Below, piece by piece: positions 55,747-64,000 of a stretch of 64,000 nucleotides of DNA (the stretch's first letter is position 1; every line of letters starts with the position of its first letter). The stretch is taken from NCBI RefSeq assembly GCF_021172045.1, contig NZ_CP087164.1, positions 1,426,001 through 1,490,000 of the forward strand, given 5' to 3'. This DNA comes from Capillimicrobium parvum (lineage in GTDB: Bacteria > Actinomycetota > Thermoleophilia > Solirubrobacterales > Solirubrobacteraceae). Below the pieces are notes generated by a model that saw only the letters and a list, made by a program, of their open reading frames with translations, did no database searches and was not told the origin of the DNA. The translations under genes and the position numbers were made by a program.

Positions 55747-57033
55747 ATGGCTTCTCGCGAACCGATCGGTGTCATCGGCACCGGATATGTGGGTCTGGTC
55801 TCGGCGGCGGGGTTTGCCGAGTTGGGCCATGAGGTGTGGTGCATCGATGTCGATGCGGAGAAGGTGGCGCGGCTGCGGGCGGGGGAGGTGCCGATCTGGG
55901 AGCCGGGGTTGGGGGAGTTGGTCGAGCGGCATCGTGGGCGGTTGCATTTCTCGACGGATATCGCGGATGCGTTGGGGCATGCGCGGTTGTTGTTCGTGGC
56001 GGTGGGGACGCCGCCGACGTATTCGGGGGATGCGGATCTGAGCGCGGTGCATGCGGTGGTGGGGGCGATGCCGCCGTCGGATCGGCATGCGTTGGTGATG
56101 AAGTCGACGGTGCCGGTGGGGACGGGGGCGTCGATCAAGCGCGAGTTCGCGCGTCAGGGCAAGCGGTTTCGCTATGTGTCGTGTCCGGAGTTTTTGAAGG
56201 AGGGGTCGGCGGTCGCGGATTTCCTGGGGCCGGATCGGGTTGTGGTGGGCGATGACGGCGATTGGGCGGGTGATGCGGTCGTCGGGCTGTATGCGCCGTT
56301 GGGGGCGCCGTTGGTGCGGACGGATATTGCGTCGGCGGAGATGGTGAAGTTGGCGGCGAATGCGTTTTTGGCGACGAAGATCAGCTTCATCAACGAGATC
56401 GCCAATGTGTGTGAGGAGACGGGCGCGGATGTGTTGGAGGTCGCGCGGGGGATGGGGCTTGATGAGCGGATCGGGCCGAAGTTCTTGCGGGCGGGGATCG
56501 GGTTCGGGGGGAGTTGTTTTCCCAAGGACGTCAGCGCGTTGAAGCAGTTGGCGGGCAATTCGGGCTATCACTTTCAGTTGCTGAACTCGGTGATCGAGGT
56601 CAATGAGCTGCAGAAGCGGCGGGTGATCGGCAAGTTGCAGAAGCATCTGGGTGGGTTGGTGGGCAAGCGGATCGCGCTGTTCGGGTTGGCGTTCAAGCCG
56701 AATACGGACGACATGCGGGAGGCGTCGTCGCTGGTGCTCTCGGCGCGGTTGCAGGCCGATGGGGCGAGCGTGGTGGCGTTTGATCCGGTGGCCGAGGACG
56801 AGGCGCGGCGTTTGCTTCCGAATGTCGACTTCGCCGACACGGAGCTCGGGGCGGTGGACGGCGCCGATGCGGTGGTGCTGGTCACGGAGTGGCCGCAGTT
56901 TCGCGAGCTCGATTGGGTCGAGGTCGCGGCGCGCATGGCCGGCACGACGGTGATCGACGGGCGCAACGCCCTCGATCCCGAGGCGGTCCGCGCCGCCGGC
57001 CTCGCCTACGAGGGAATCGGAAGAGGCTCCTGA
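55747..57033 (+). CDS. UDP-glucose 6-dehydrogenase
   Basis: A 428-residue UDP-sugar dehydrogenase that oxidises UDP-glucose to UDP-glucuronate with NAD. The NAD loop is GVIGTGYVGLVSA, the catalytic Cys is in GFGGSCFPKD, and GLAFKPNTDDMREASSL is typical. Codon use is striking: roughly from 55860 to 56820 the gene prefers GAT, TTG, AAT, CAT and G-ending codons, whereas both ends and all neighbours use C-ending codons. A TAGCCT -10 lies 10 nt before the ATG. Its stop overlaps the next start. Confidence 0.92.
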   Translation: MASREPIGVIGTGYVGLVSAAGFAELGHEVWCIDVDAEKVARLRAGEVPIWEPGLGELVERHRGRLHFSTDIADALGHARLLFVAVGTPPTYSGDADLSAVHAVVGAMPPSDRHALVMKSTVPVGTGASIKREFARQGKRFRYVSCPEFLKEGSAVADFLGPDRVVVGDDGDWAGDAVVGLYAPLGAPLVRTDIASAEMVKLAANAFLATKISFINEIANVCEETGADVLEVARGMGLDERIGPKFLRAGIGFGGSCFPKDVSALKQLAGNSGYHFQLLNSVIEVNELQKRRVIGKLQKHLGGLVGKRIALFGLAFKPNTDDMREASSLVLSARLQADGASVVAFDPVAEDEARRLLPNVDFADTELGAVDGADAVVLVTEWPQFRELDWVEVAARMAGTTVIDGRNALDPEAVRAAGLAYEGIGRGS

Positions 57034-58133
57034 TGCAGGCCGTGATCCTCGTCGGCGGTGAAGGCACGCGGCTGCGGCCGCTGACCTCCACCGTGCCCAA
57101 GCCGGTCGTCCCGCTCGTCGACCGCCCGTTCATCGCCTACATGCTCGAATGGCTGTCGCGCCACGGCGTCGACGACGTGATCATGTCGTGCGGGTTCCTC
57201 GCCACCGCCGTGCGCAACGTGCTCGGCGACGGATCGAGCTACGGCATCCGGCTGCGCTTCGTCGAGGAGCCCGACCCGCGCGGCACCGCTGGTGCGCTGA
57301 AGTACGCGGAGGAGCTGCTCGACGAGCGGTTCCTCATGCTCAACGGCGACGTGCTCACCGACATCGACCTCAGCGGCCAGATCGCCCAGCACGAACGCAC
57401 GGGCGCCGTGGGCACGCTCGCCCTCGTCCCGGTCGACGACCCGTCCGCCTACGGCCTGGTGCGCCTGGAGGAGGACCGCTCGGTGCGCGAGTTCGTCGAG
57501 AAGCCCGCCGCCGACCAGATCGACACGAACCTCATCTCCGCCGGCGCCTACGTCCTCGAGCGCTCGATCCTCGACCTCATCCCGCCCGGCGAGAACGTCT
57601 CGATCGAGCGCCAGATCTGGCCGCGGCTCATCGGCCACGGGCTCTACGCGTTCCCCGACGACGCCTACTGGCTCGATATCGGCACGCCCCAGCGCTACCT
57701 GCAGGGGACCTTCGACATCATCGAGGGCAAGGTCGACACCGCCGTGCGCGAGCGGCTGGGCGCCGGCTATCTCTCCGTCGATCCCGGCGCGGACATGGGT
57801 GGCCGCGTCGTGCCGCCGGCCGTCGTCGAGAGCCGCGTCACCGTCGCCGCGGGCGCCCAGGTCGGCCCCCTGGTCGTGCTGGGCACCGGCGTGCGCGTCG
57901 GCGAGGGCTCGACCGTCGAACGCTCGGTCGTGCTGCAGGGGGCCGAGATCGGCTCCCGGTGCGTGCTGCGCGACTGCATCGTCGCCGCCGGCGCCCGGAT
58001 CGGCGACGGCACCCACGTCACCGGCGGCGCGGTGCTGGGGGAGGGTGCGACGATCGGTGCCGACAACGTCGTGACGCGGGGCGCCCGGATCTCCCCGGGC
58101 GTCGAGATCCCGGACGGGGGGCTGAGGTTCTGA
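57033..58133 (+). CDS. Sugar nucleotidyltransferase with C-terminal beta-helix (ManC/GlmU-like)
   Basis: A 366-residue NDP-sugar pyrophosphorylase. The N-terminal catalytic domain (about 1-235) shows VILVGGEGTRLRPLTSTVPK, LNGDVLTD and FVEKP; the C-terminal part (about 255-366) is a left-handed beta-helix with hexapeptide repeats. It most resembles mannose-1-phosphate guanylyltransferases, but glucose-1-phosphate forms are similar. It overlaps both the UDP-glucose dehydrogenase upstream and the isomerase downstream by 1 bp, so the three are one operon. Confidence 0.88.
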   Translation: MQAVILVGGEGTRLRPLTSTVPKPVVPLVDRPFIAYMLEWLSRHGVDDVIMSCGFLATAVRNVLGDGSSYGIRLRFVEEPDPRGTAGALKYAEELLDERFLMLNGDVLTDIDLSGQIAQHERTGAVGTLALVPVDDPSAYGLVRLEEDRSVREFVEKPAADQIDTNLISAGAYVLERSILDLIPPGENVSIERQIWPRLIGHGLYAFPDDAYWLDIGTPQRYLQGTFDIIEGKVDTAVRERLGAGYLSVDPGADMGGRVVPPAVVESRVTVAAGAQVGPLVVLGTGVRVGEGSTVERSVVLQGAEIGSRCVLRDCIVAAGARIGDGTHVTGGAVLGEGATIGADNVVTRGARISPGVEIPDGGLRF

Positions 58134-59200
58134 TGGGCGGCTCAGTGGACATCGACACCCTCAGCAGCGAGGCGGTCGATCAGGTCGACGCGGCGGGCGA
58201 GCTGCACGACATCCTCGATCTTCCCGAGCACTTGCGCGATGCCCTGTGGCGGGTCGAATCAGCCAACCTGGAGTCGTGGGACTCGCCCGGCGGCCTCGTC
58301 GTGGCGGGCATGGGCGGCTCGGCGATCGGCGGCTCGCTGGCTCGCGCGTGCCTCGGCGACCAGGCCTCCCGGCCGATCCTCGGCACCCGCGGCTACGGCC
58401 TGCCGCCCTGGACGACGCCGGAGACGACGGTGCTGTGCGCGTCGTACTCGGGCCAGACCGAGGAGACGCTCGCCTGCTACGAGGCGGCCGGGTTCCTCGG
58501 TGCCAAGCGGGTCGTCGTCACCACCGGCGGCACGCTCGCGGAGGAGGCGCGCCGCGACGGCGTGCCGGTCATCCCGGTCCCCGGCGGCTTCCAGCCCCGC
58601 GCCGCCGTCGGATACATGACCGTCGCCGCGCTCGAGGTCGCCGCCGCGTGCGGCGCCGGGCCGCGGATGGCCAGCCAGATCGACGTCGCCGCCGCGCACC
58701 TCGACGAGCTCTGCGCGCTCTGGGGCCCGGACGCGCCGGCCGGCAACCAGGCCAAGACGCTCGCCCACGCGCTGCACGGCAGTATCCCCGTCGTCGCCGG
58801 GTCGGGTCTGACGACGCCGGTCGCCTACCGCTGGAAGACCCAGTTCAACGAGAACGCGAAGATCCCGGCGTTCTTCCACGAGCTGCCCGAGCTCGACCAC
58901 AACGAGCTCGTCGGCTGGCAGGGCGCGGCCGCGCTCGGGCGCTTCTCGGCCGTGTTCCTCGACGACTGCGACAACCACCCGCGCATCGGAGCGCGCATCG
59001 AGCTGACGACGGAGCTCATCGGGACGCAGGCGCACACGATCCAGCGCGTGCCGACCCTGGGGCAGGGAACCGTCGAGCGCGTCATGTCGCTCGTGCTCCT
59101 CGGCGACCTCGTGTCGCTCTACGCGGCGGTGCTGCAGGGCATCGACCCGACGCCGGTCGAGGTGCTCGAGACGCTCAAGGCTCGCCTCGCCGCGCGGTAG
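58133..59200 (+). CDS. Bifunctional phosphoglucose/phosphomannose isomerase
   Basis: A 355-residue SIS-domain isomerase of the PGI/PMI type interconverting glucose-6-, fructose-6- and mannose-6-phosphate. The first SIS domain has GMGGSAIGGSLA and SYSGQTEETLACYEA; the catalytic segment is NENAKIPAFFHELPELDHNE, where the Glu and His act as base and ring opener. It supplies mannose-6-phosphate for the nucleotidyltransferase encoded just upstream. Confidence 0.9.
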   Translation: MGGSVDIDTLSSEAVDQVDAAGELHDILDLPEHLRDALWRVESANLESWDSPGGLVVAGMGGSAIGGSLARACLGDQASRPILGTRGYGLPPWTTPETTVLCASYSGQTEETLACYEAAGFLGAKRVVVTTGGTLAEEARRDGVPVIPVPGGFQPRAAVGYMTVAALEVAAACGAGPRMASQIDVAAAHLDELCALWGPDAPAGNQAKTLAHALHGSIPVVAGSGLTTPVAYRWKTQFNENAKIPAFFHELPELDHNELVGWQGAAALGRFSAVFLDDCDNHPRIGARIELTTELIGTQAHTIQRVPTLGQGTVERVMSLVLLGDLVSLYAAVLQGIDPTPVEVLETLKARLAAR

Positions 59201-59236
59201 GTTGCGGCGGGGCCGACCGGGGAAGGACACCGATCC

Positions 59237-59776
59237 ATGGAACCGAACGACCTCGAACGCACGATCGGCACGGGCCTCCGCCTGACCCGCGCCGTGATCG
59301 GCCTGGGCGTGAGCCTGGCGATGGTGCCGGTGCGGCTCGTCCTGCGGGCGGTCAGCCCTCCCCCGGAGGAGCAGCGCTGGGAGCCGATCTCCGAGCCGCC
59401 GCCCGCGCCCGTCCCGGCGGCCGATGCCGGCACCTCGCCGGCCGAGGCGGCCGCGCCGCCGCCCGAGCCGCCGGCACCCATGCCGGTGCCGCCCGAGCCG
59501 CCGGCACCCATGCCGGTGCCGCCCGAGACGGTTGACCTCACGTCCGCCGACGCCGCCCGGATCCGCGAGGCCGAGCGTGAGGCGCAGACGACGCCCGACT
59601 CCCCCGGGCCCGAGATCCACGTCGAGGAGCCATGGGAGGGCTACGACCAGATGACGGTCACCGAGGTCCGCCGACGTCTGCGCGGCGTGAACCCCACGGT
59701 CACCGCGATGGTGCGCCTGTACGAGGAGACCCACAGGAACCGCAAGGGCGTCATCGACGCGACATCCCCCTCATAG
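59237..59776 (+). CDS. Pro-rich protein of unknown function
   Basis: A 179-residue protein. An N-terminal amphipathic/hydrophobic segment (about 18-38, AVIGLGVSLAMVPVRLVLRA) may bind the membrane; a Pro/Ala linker (about 48-97) follows with an exact decapeptide duplication; the C-terminal part (about 130-179) includes YDQMTVTEVRRRLRGVNPT, resembling a short helical docking domain. The family is not recognised. GGGGAAGGAC precedes the ATG. Confidence 0.65.
   Translation: MEPNDLERTIGTGLRLTRAVIGLGVSLAMVPVRLVLRAVSPPPEEQRWEPISEPPPAPVPAADAGTSPAEAAAPPPEPPAPMPVPPEPPAPMPVPPETVDLTSADAARIREAEREAQTTPDSPGPEIHVEEPWEGYDQMTVTEVRRRLRGVNPTVTAMVRLYEETHRNRKGVIDATSPS
59461..59520 (+). repeat. Perfect 30-bp tandem duplication
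   Basis: 59461-59490 and 59491-59520 are identical. In the host protein the duplication encodes the Pro-rich unit PEPPAPMPVP twice, a length-variable linker. Confidence 0.95.
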
Positions 59777-59786
59777 GGGGTAGTTT
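59766..59786 (+). terminator. Short hairpin terminator
   Basis: CCCCC, the loop TCATA and GGGGG, followed by TAGTTT, overlap the stop codon of the Pro-rich protein gene. Confidence 0.5.
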
Positions 59787-59816
59787 CGACTGGCCCCGAG
59801 GCCAGGGACCGCCCAA

Positions 59817-59842
59817 AACCTTGACACGATCTCGGTAAGGTT
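59817..59842 (+). promoter_or_regulatory. Inverted repeat and -10 of the merR gene
   Basis: AACCTT (59817-59822) and AAGGTT (59837-59842) are perfect arms separated by 14 bp. The right arm overlaps the -10 TAAGGT (59836-59841), which lies exactly 7 nt before the GTG start. It is a candidate autoregulatory site for the MerR-family product. Confidence 0.5.
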
Positions 59843-59848
59843 GGGGTC

Positions 59849-60205
59849 GTGGACGCGCTCACCATCAACGAGGCTGCCGAGACGACGGGCTGGTCGCCGC
59901 GCATGCTGCGGTACATCGAGAGCATCGGGCTCCTCGAGTCCCGGCGCTCTCCGGCCGGCTACCGGCTCTACGGGCCGGAGGAGCTGCAGCGGCTGCGCAC
60001 CCTGCGCGAGCTGCTCGCCGAGTTCGACGTCGGTCTTGCCGAGATGGGCTTCGCGCTCCGCCAGCGCCGCGAGGAGGATCTCTCCTCCGCGGTCCAGGCG
60101 TGGTTCGAGGCCGAGCCGCAGCGTCCCGACGACGTTGACGCCGCCAACTGGCTGCGCTTCGAGCAGGAGAAGCACCAGCGCCTGCTCGCCGCCGCCCTGT
60201 CTTGA
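59849..60205 (+). CDS. MerR-family transcriptional regulator
   Basis: A 118-residue regulator with an N-terminal winged HTH of the MerR type ([20 protein letters not shown] then [19 protein letters not shown]) and a short C-terminal coiled region ([19 protein letters not shown], then [14 protein letters not shown]). No Cys metal ligand is seen, so it is not a metal sensor of the MerR/CueR kind. It is 26 bp upstream of ahcY and likely regulates itself and possibly the methionine-cycle genes. Confidence 0.85.
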   Translation: MDALTINEAAETTGWSPRMLRYIESIGLLESRRSPAGYRLYGPEELQRLRTLRELLAEFDVGLAEMGFALRQRREEDLSSAVQAWFEAEPQRPDDVDAANWLRFEQEKHQRLLAAALS

Positions 60206-60231
60206 CCCGAGCATCCTTTGGGAGGAGCCAC

Positions 60232-61689
<1,458 letters not shown>

Positions 61690-61700
61690 GAGTCCGGACG

Positions 61701-62960
61701 ATTCCCCTCAGCCCGGATATCGCCGATCCGCGCCTCTCCGACGATGGGGAGGCGCGGATCGACTGGGCCGAGGGGTTCATGCCGGTGCTGCGCTCGATCC
61801 GCGAGCGGTTCGCGGTCGAGCGCCCGCTGGATGGGGTGCGGGTCGCCGCGTGCCTCCACGTCACCGGCGAGACCGCGAACCTCGTCCGCACGCTGATCGC
61901 GGGCGGGGCCGAGACGGCGCTGTGCGCCGCCAACCCGCTGTCGACACGCGACGACGTCGCGGCGGCGCTCGTCGAGCGCCACGGGGCCGTCGTCCAGGCG
62001 CGCCGCGGTGAGGGCCCGGACGCCTACGCCGACCACATCGGCGCGCTCGTCAAGAGCCGTCCGCAGATCACGCTCGACGACGGCGCCGACCTCATCTCGA
62101 CGCTGCACGCGGTGGGGGCGGACGCGGGGATGCTCGGCTCGATGGAGGAGACCACGACCGGACTGGTGCGGCTGCGCTCGCTCGACGGCCTGGCCTGCCC
62201 CGTCCTCGCCGTCAACGACGCGCGCACCGAGCGCACGATCAACGATCGCTTCGGCACCGGCCAGTCGGCGTTCGACGGCATCCTGCGGGCGACGAACCTG
62301 CTGCTGTCCGGGCGGACCGTCGTGGTCCTCGGCTACGGCTGGACCGGCAAGGGCATCGCGCTGCGCGCCCGCGGCGCGGGGGCCGAGGTCATCGTCTGCG
62401 AGGTCGACCCGCTGCGCGCGCTGGAGGCGCGGATGGAGGGCTTCGGCGTCATGCCCGCGCTGATCGCCGCCGAGCGCGGGGACGTGTTCATCACCGTGAC
62501 GGGCGGGCGCGACGTGCTGCGCGCCGAGCACTTCGAGCGCATGAAGGACGGCGCGGTGCTCGCCAACGCCGGCCACTTCGACGTCGAGATCGACCTCGCG
62601 GGGCTGCGGGCGCTCGCCGTGGAGGTGCGCGACGTGCTGCCGCTCGTGGAGCAGTACGACCTCGGCGGCGATCGGCGGCTGAACCTGCTGGCGCGGGGCC
62701 GCGTCGTGAACCTGGCGGCGGCGGAGGGCCATCCCGCGGAGGTGATGGACGTGAGCTTCGCGCTGCAGGCGCTGTGCGTCGAGTACCTGGCGCGATCGGA
62801 AGGCAAGCTGCCGCCGGGGGTGCAGCCGGTGCCCGACGCCATCGACGACGAGGTCGCCCGGCTCAAGCTCGCCTCGCTCGGCGTGCACATCGACGTGCTG
62901 AGCGACGAGCAGCGGGCATACCTGGGCATCTGGGCGCCGGACGCGCCCGTCGAAGGTTGA
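61701..62960 (+). CDS. Archaeal-type AhcY paralogue, catalytic residues altered, ATT start likely
   Basis: A 419-residue paralogue of the preceding enzyme, lacking the long insert and the C-terminal KPDHYRY, as in archaeal and Thermotoga-type proteins. NAD loop GYGWTGKGIALR, His in CLHVTGETAN, LDDGADL and EETTTG remain, but the Lys and Asp of [11 protein letters not shown] are replaced (VNDARTERTIND: Glu177 and Asn181). No ATG/GTG/TTG fits upstream of Met27 at 61779, which would delete conserved ADPRLSDDGEARIDWA; ATT 61701 has AGGAG 8 nt upstream. It probably binds NAD and a nucleoside ligand, with changed activity. Confidence 0.85.
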   Translation: MPLSPDIADPRLSDDGEARIDWAEGFMPVLRSIRERFAVERPLDGVRVAACLHVTGETANLVRTLIAGGAETALCAANPLSTRDDVAAALVERHGAVVQARRGEGPDAYADHIGALVKSRPQITLDDGADLISTLHAVGADAGMLGSMEETTTGLVRLRSLDGLACPVLAVNDARTERTINDRFGTGQSAFDGILRATNLLLSGRTVVVLGYGWTGKGIALRARGAGAEVIVCEVDPLRALEARMEGFGVMPALIAAERGDVFITVTGGRDVLRAEHFERMKDGAVLANAGHFDVEIDLAGLRALAVEVRDVLPLVEQYDLGGDRRLNLLARGRVVNLAAAEGHPAEVMDVSFALQALCVEYLARSEGKLPPGVQPVPDAIDDEVARLKLASLGVHIDVLSDEQRAYLGIWAPDAPVEG

Positions 62961-63021
62961 GACTCGGCTGACACTGCGCGCGCGAGGGCGCGCGCGTAGC
63001 GTCGGCGCTGCGATTCCTGGC

Positions 63022-63058
63022 GGGGCGGGACGGCGTCGCGGGAACCCGTCCCGTCCCC
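63022..63058 (+). terminator. GC-rich hairpin after the AhcY paralogue
   Basis: GGGGCGGGACGG pairs with CCGTCCCGTCCCC as a 12-bp stem with one bulged base. There is no T run. It separates the ahcY pair from the UDPGP gene. Confidence 0.5.
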
Positions 63059-63089
63059 GTCGGATCGCGTCTGGCTAGCATCGCGCGGC

Positions 63090-64000
63090 GTGACTGCTGA
63101 CGCCGCCGGACTGGACGAGAGCATCGAGAAGATGCGCGCCGAGGGGGTCGCCGACACGGCGATCGCCACGTTCGCCGACCTCTACGAGCGTCTGCGCTCG
63201 GGCGACTCGGGGCTGATCGCGGAGGCCGGCATCGAGCCGGTGACCGCGCTGCCCGACGCCGACGAGCTCGGTCCCGGCGGCGACGACGTGCTCGACCGCG
63301 CGGTGGTGCTCAAGCTCAACGGCGGGCTGGGGACGAGCATGGGGCTGGACGGCCCGAAGTCGCTGCTGGAGGTCAAGGATGGGCAGACGTTCCTCGACAT
63401 CACGGCGCGCCAGGTTCTGGCCCTGCGGCAGCGGACGGGCGCGCGGCTGCCGCTGGTGCTGATGAACAGCTTCTCGACGCGCGAGCCGTCGCTGGAGGTC
63501 CTCGCGCGCCATGCCGGGTTGGCCGCCGACGTGCCGCCCGACTTCGTCCAGAACAAGGAGCCGAAGCTCGAGGCGCAGTCGCTGCGGCCGGTCTCGTGGC
63601 CGGCCGACCCGGCGCTCGAGTGGGCGCCGCCGGGCCACGGCGACCTGTACCCGGCGCTGGTGAGCTCGGGCATGCTGGCTGCGCTGCTGGAGGCGGGCTA
63701 TCGGTACGCGTTCGTGGCGAACGTCGACAACCTCGGAGCGGTGCTCGATCCGCGGATCCTCGGCTGGTTCGCGGCGCAGGACATCCCGTTCCTCATGGAG
63801 GTCGCCGACCGGACGGAGGCGGACCGCAAGGGCGGGCATCTGGCGCGGCGGCGCGACGGAGGCGGGCTGGTGCTGCGCGAGATCGCGCAGACGCCGGACT
63901 CCGACGTCGACGCCTTCCAGGACGTCGAGCGCCATCGGTTCTTCAACACGAACAACCTGTGGCTCGACCTGCGCGCCCTGGACTCGGTGATGCGGGCGCG
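63090..64000 (+). CDS. UTP-glucose-1-phosphate uridylyltransferase, UDPGP family (partial)
   Basis: The first 303 residues of a UDPGP-type pyrophosphorylase (the eukaryotic/UGP2-like family, not GalU); the gene runs past the window end. The nucleotide-binding motif is LKLNGGLGTSMGLDGPKS; LVLMNSFSTREPS, PPGHGDLYPAL and FVANVDNLGAVLDP follow in the family order. It makes UDP-glucose, the substrate of the dehydrogenase at 55747. GTG 63090 lies 8 nt after TAGCAT (63076-63081). Confidence 0.9.
   Translation, partial: MTADAAGLDESIEKMRAEGVADTAIATFADLYERLRSGDSGLIAEAGIEPVTALPDADELGPGGDDVLDRAVVLKLNGGLGTSMGLDGPKSLLEVKDGQTFLDITARQVLALRQRTGARLPLVLMNSFSTREPSLEVLARHAGLAADVPPDFVQNKEPKLEAQSLRPVSWPADPALEWAPPGHGDLYPALVSSGMLAALLEAGYRYAFVANVDNLGAVLDPRILGWFAAQDIPFLMEVADRTEADRKGGHLARRRDGGGLVLREIAQTPDSDVDAFQDVERHRFFNTNNLWLDLRALDSVMRA

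Noticed and set aside
54130-56646. An 838-residue minus-strand open frame across the LCP and UDP-glucose dehydrogenase genes
   Set aside because: It is antisense to two clear families; its long Arg/His/Pro stretch is produced by the altered codon use of the dehydrogenase gene.
57767-58066. Minus-strand Ser/Pro-rich frame within the nucleotidyltransferase gene
   Set aside because: It is antisense to the hexapeptide-repeat region, whose periodicity creates an artificial repetitive frame.

Overview
The window is about 64 kb of very GC-rich, densely coding DNA with no rRNA, tRNA, CRISPR array or insertion sequence that I can see. Gene content and style point to an actinobacterium, most likely of the Thermoleophilia/Solirubrobacterales group (inference). 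Supporting points are a c-di-AMP riboswitch in front of an Rpf-like gene, the rpmE-DUF1385-prfA-prmC-tsaC-glyA block, a GH57 branching enzyme, many GTG starts, 4-bp gene overlaps, and many genes whose TANNNT -10 hexamer lies only 6-10 nt before the start codon. No gene-free stretch exceeds 300 bases; the longest is 39975-40269, which holds a promoter and a palindromic operator.

Layout. 1-8964: glycan branching enzyme, riboswitch-controlled Rpf-like cell-wall factor, methyltransferase, hexapeptide acyltransferase, MeaB GTPase, membrane proteins and leucyl aminopeptidase. 9022-18815: fatty-acid/acyl-CoA and electron-transfer genes (thiolase, acyl-CoA dehydrogenase, B12-binding mutase subunit, EtfB, EtfA, ETF-quinone oxidoreductase), interrupted by a HAD phosphatase, a spermidine-synthase-like protein, a divergent sigma factor and a small cupredoxin. 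18894-26339: secreted proteins plus the translation block. 26349-31580: membrane proteins, a WecA/TagO-type transferase, two small ORFs, cupin, P450 and phosphodiesterase. 31776-39092: the complete F1Fo ATP synthase operon (two accessory genes, then B-E-F-H-A-G-D-C).

39129-50243 is the most distinctive accessory region. It holds a DMT exporter, a LuxR-type regulator, a Rieske oxygenase of the quaternary-amine type with its PaaE-like reductase, an APC permease, a 2-oxoacid dehydrogenase E1 alpha/beta pair, an E2 split into a free lipoyl protein and a bare catalytic core, and an acyl-CoA synthetase. Two copies of the same 20-bp palindromic site (17/20 identical) lie before the regulator and before the oxygenase. 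That suggests one regulated catabolic unit: import an amine-like substrate, cleave it oxidatively, decarboxylate a 2-oxo acid and activate an acid to its CoA ester.

50290-64000: a GNAT/CoA-ligase fusion (Pat-like), an M20 hydrolase, a LytR-CpsA-Psr protein, a sugar-nucleotide set (UDP-glucose dehydrogenase, nucleotidyltransferase, phosphoglucose/phosphomannose isomerase, UDPGP-type pyrophosphorylase cut by the window end), and methionine-cycle genes: a MerR regulator, canonical ahcY, then an archaeal-type AhcY paralogue that appears to start at ATT and has lost two catalytic residues.
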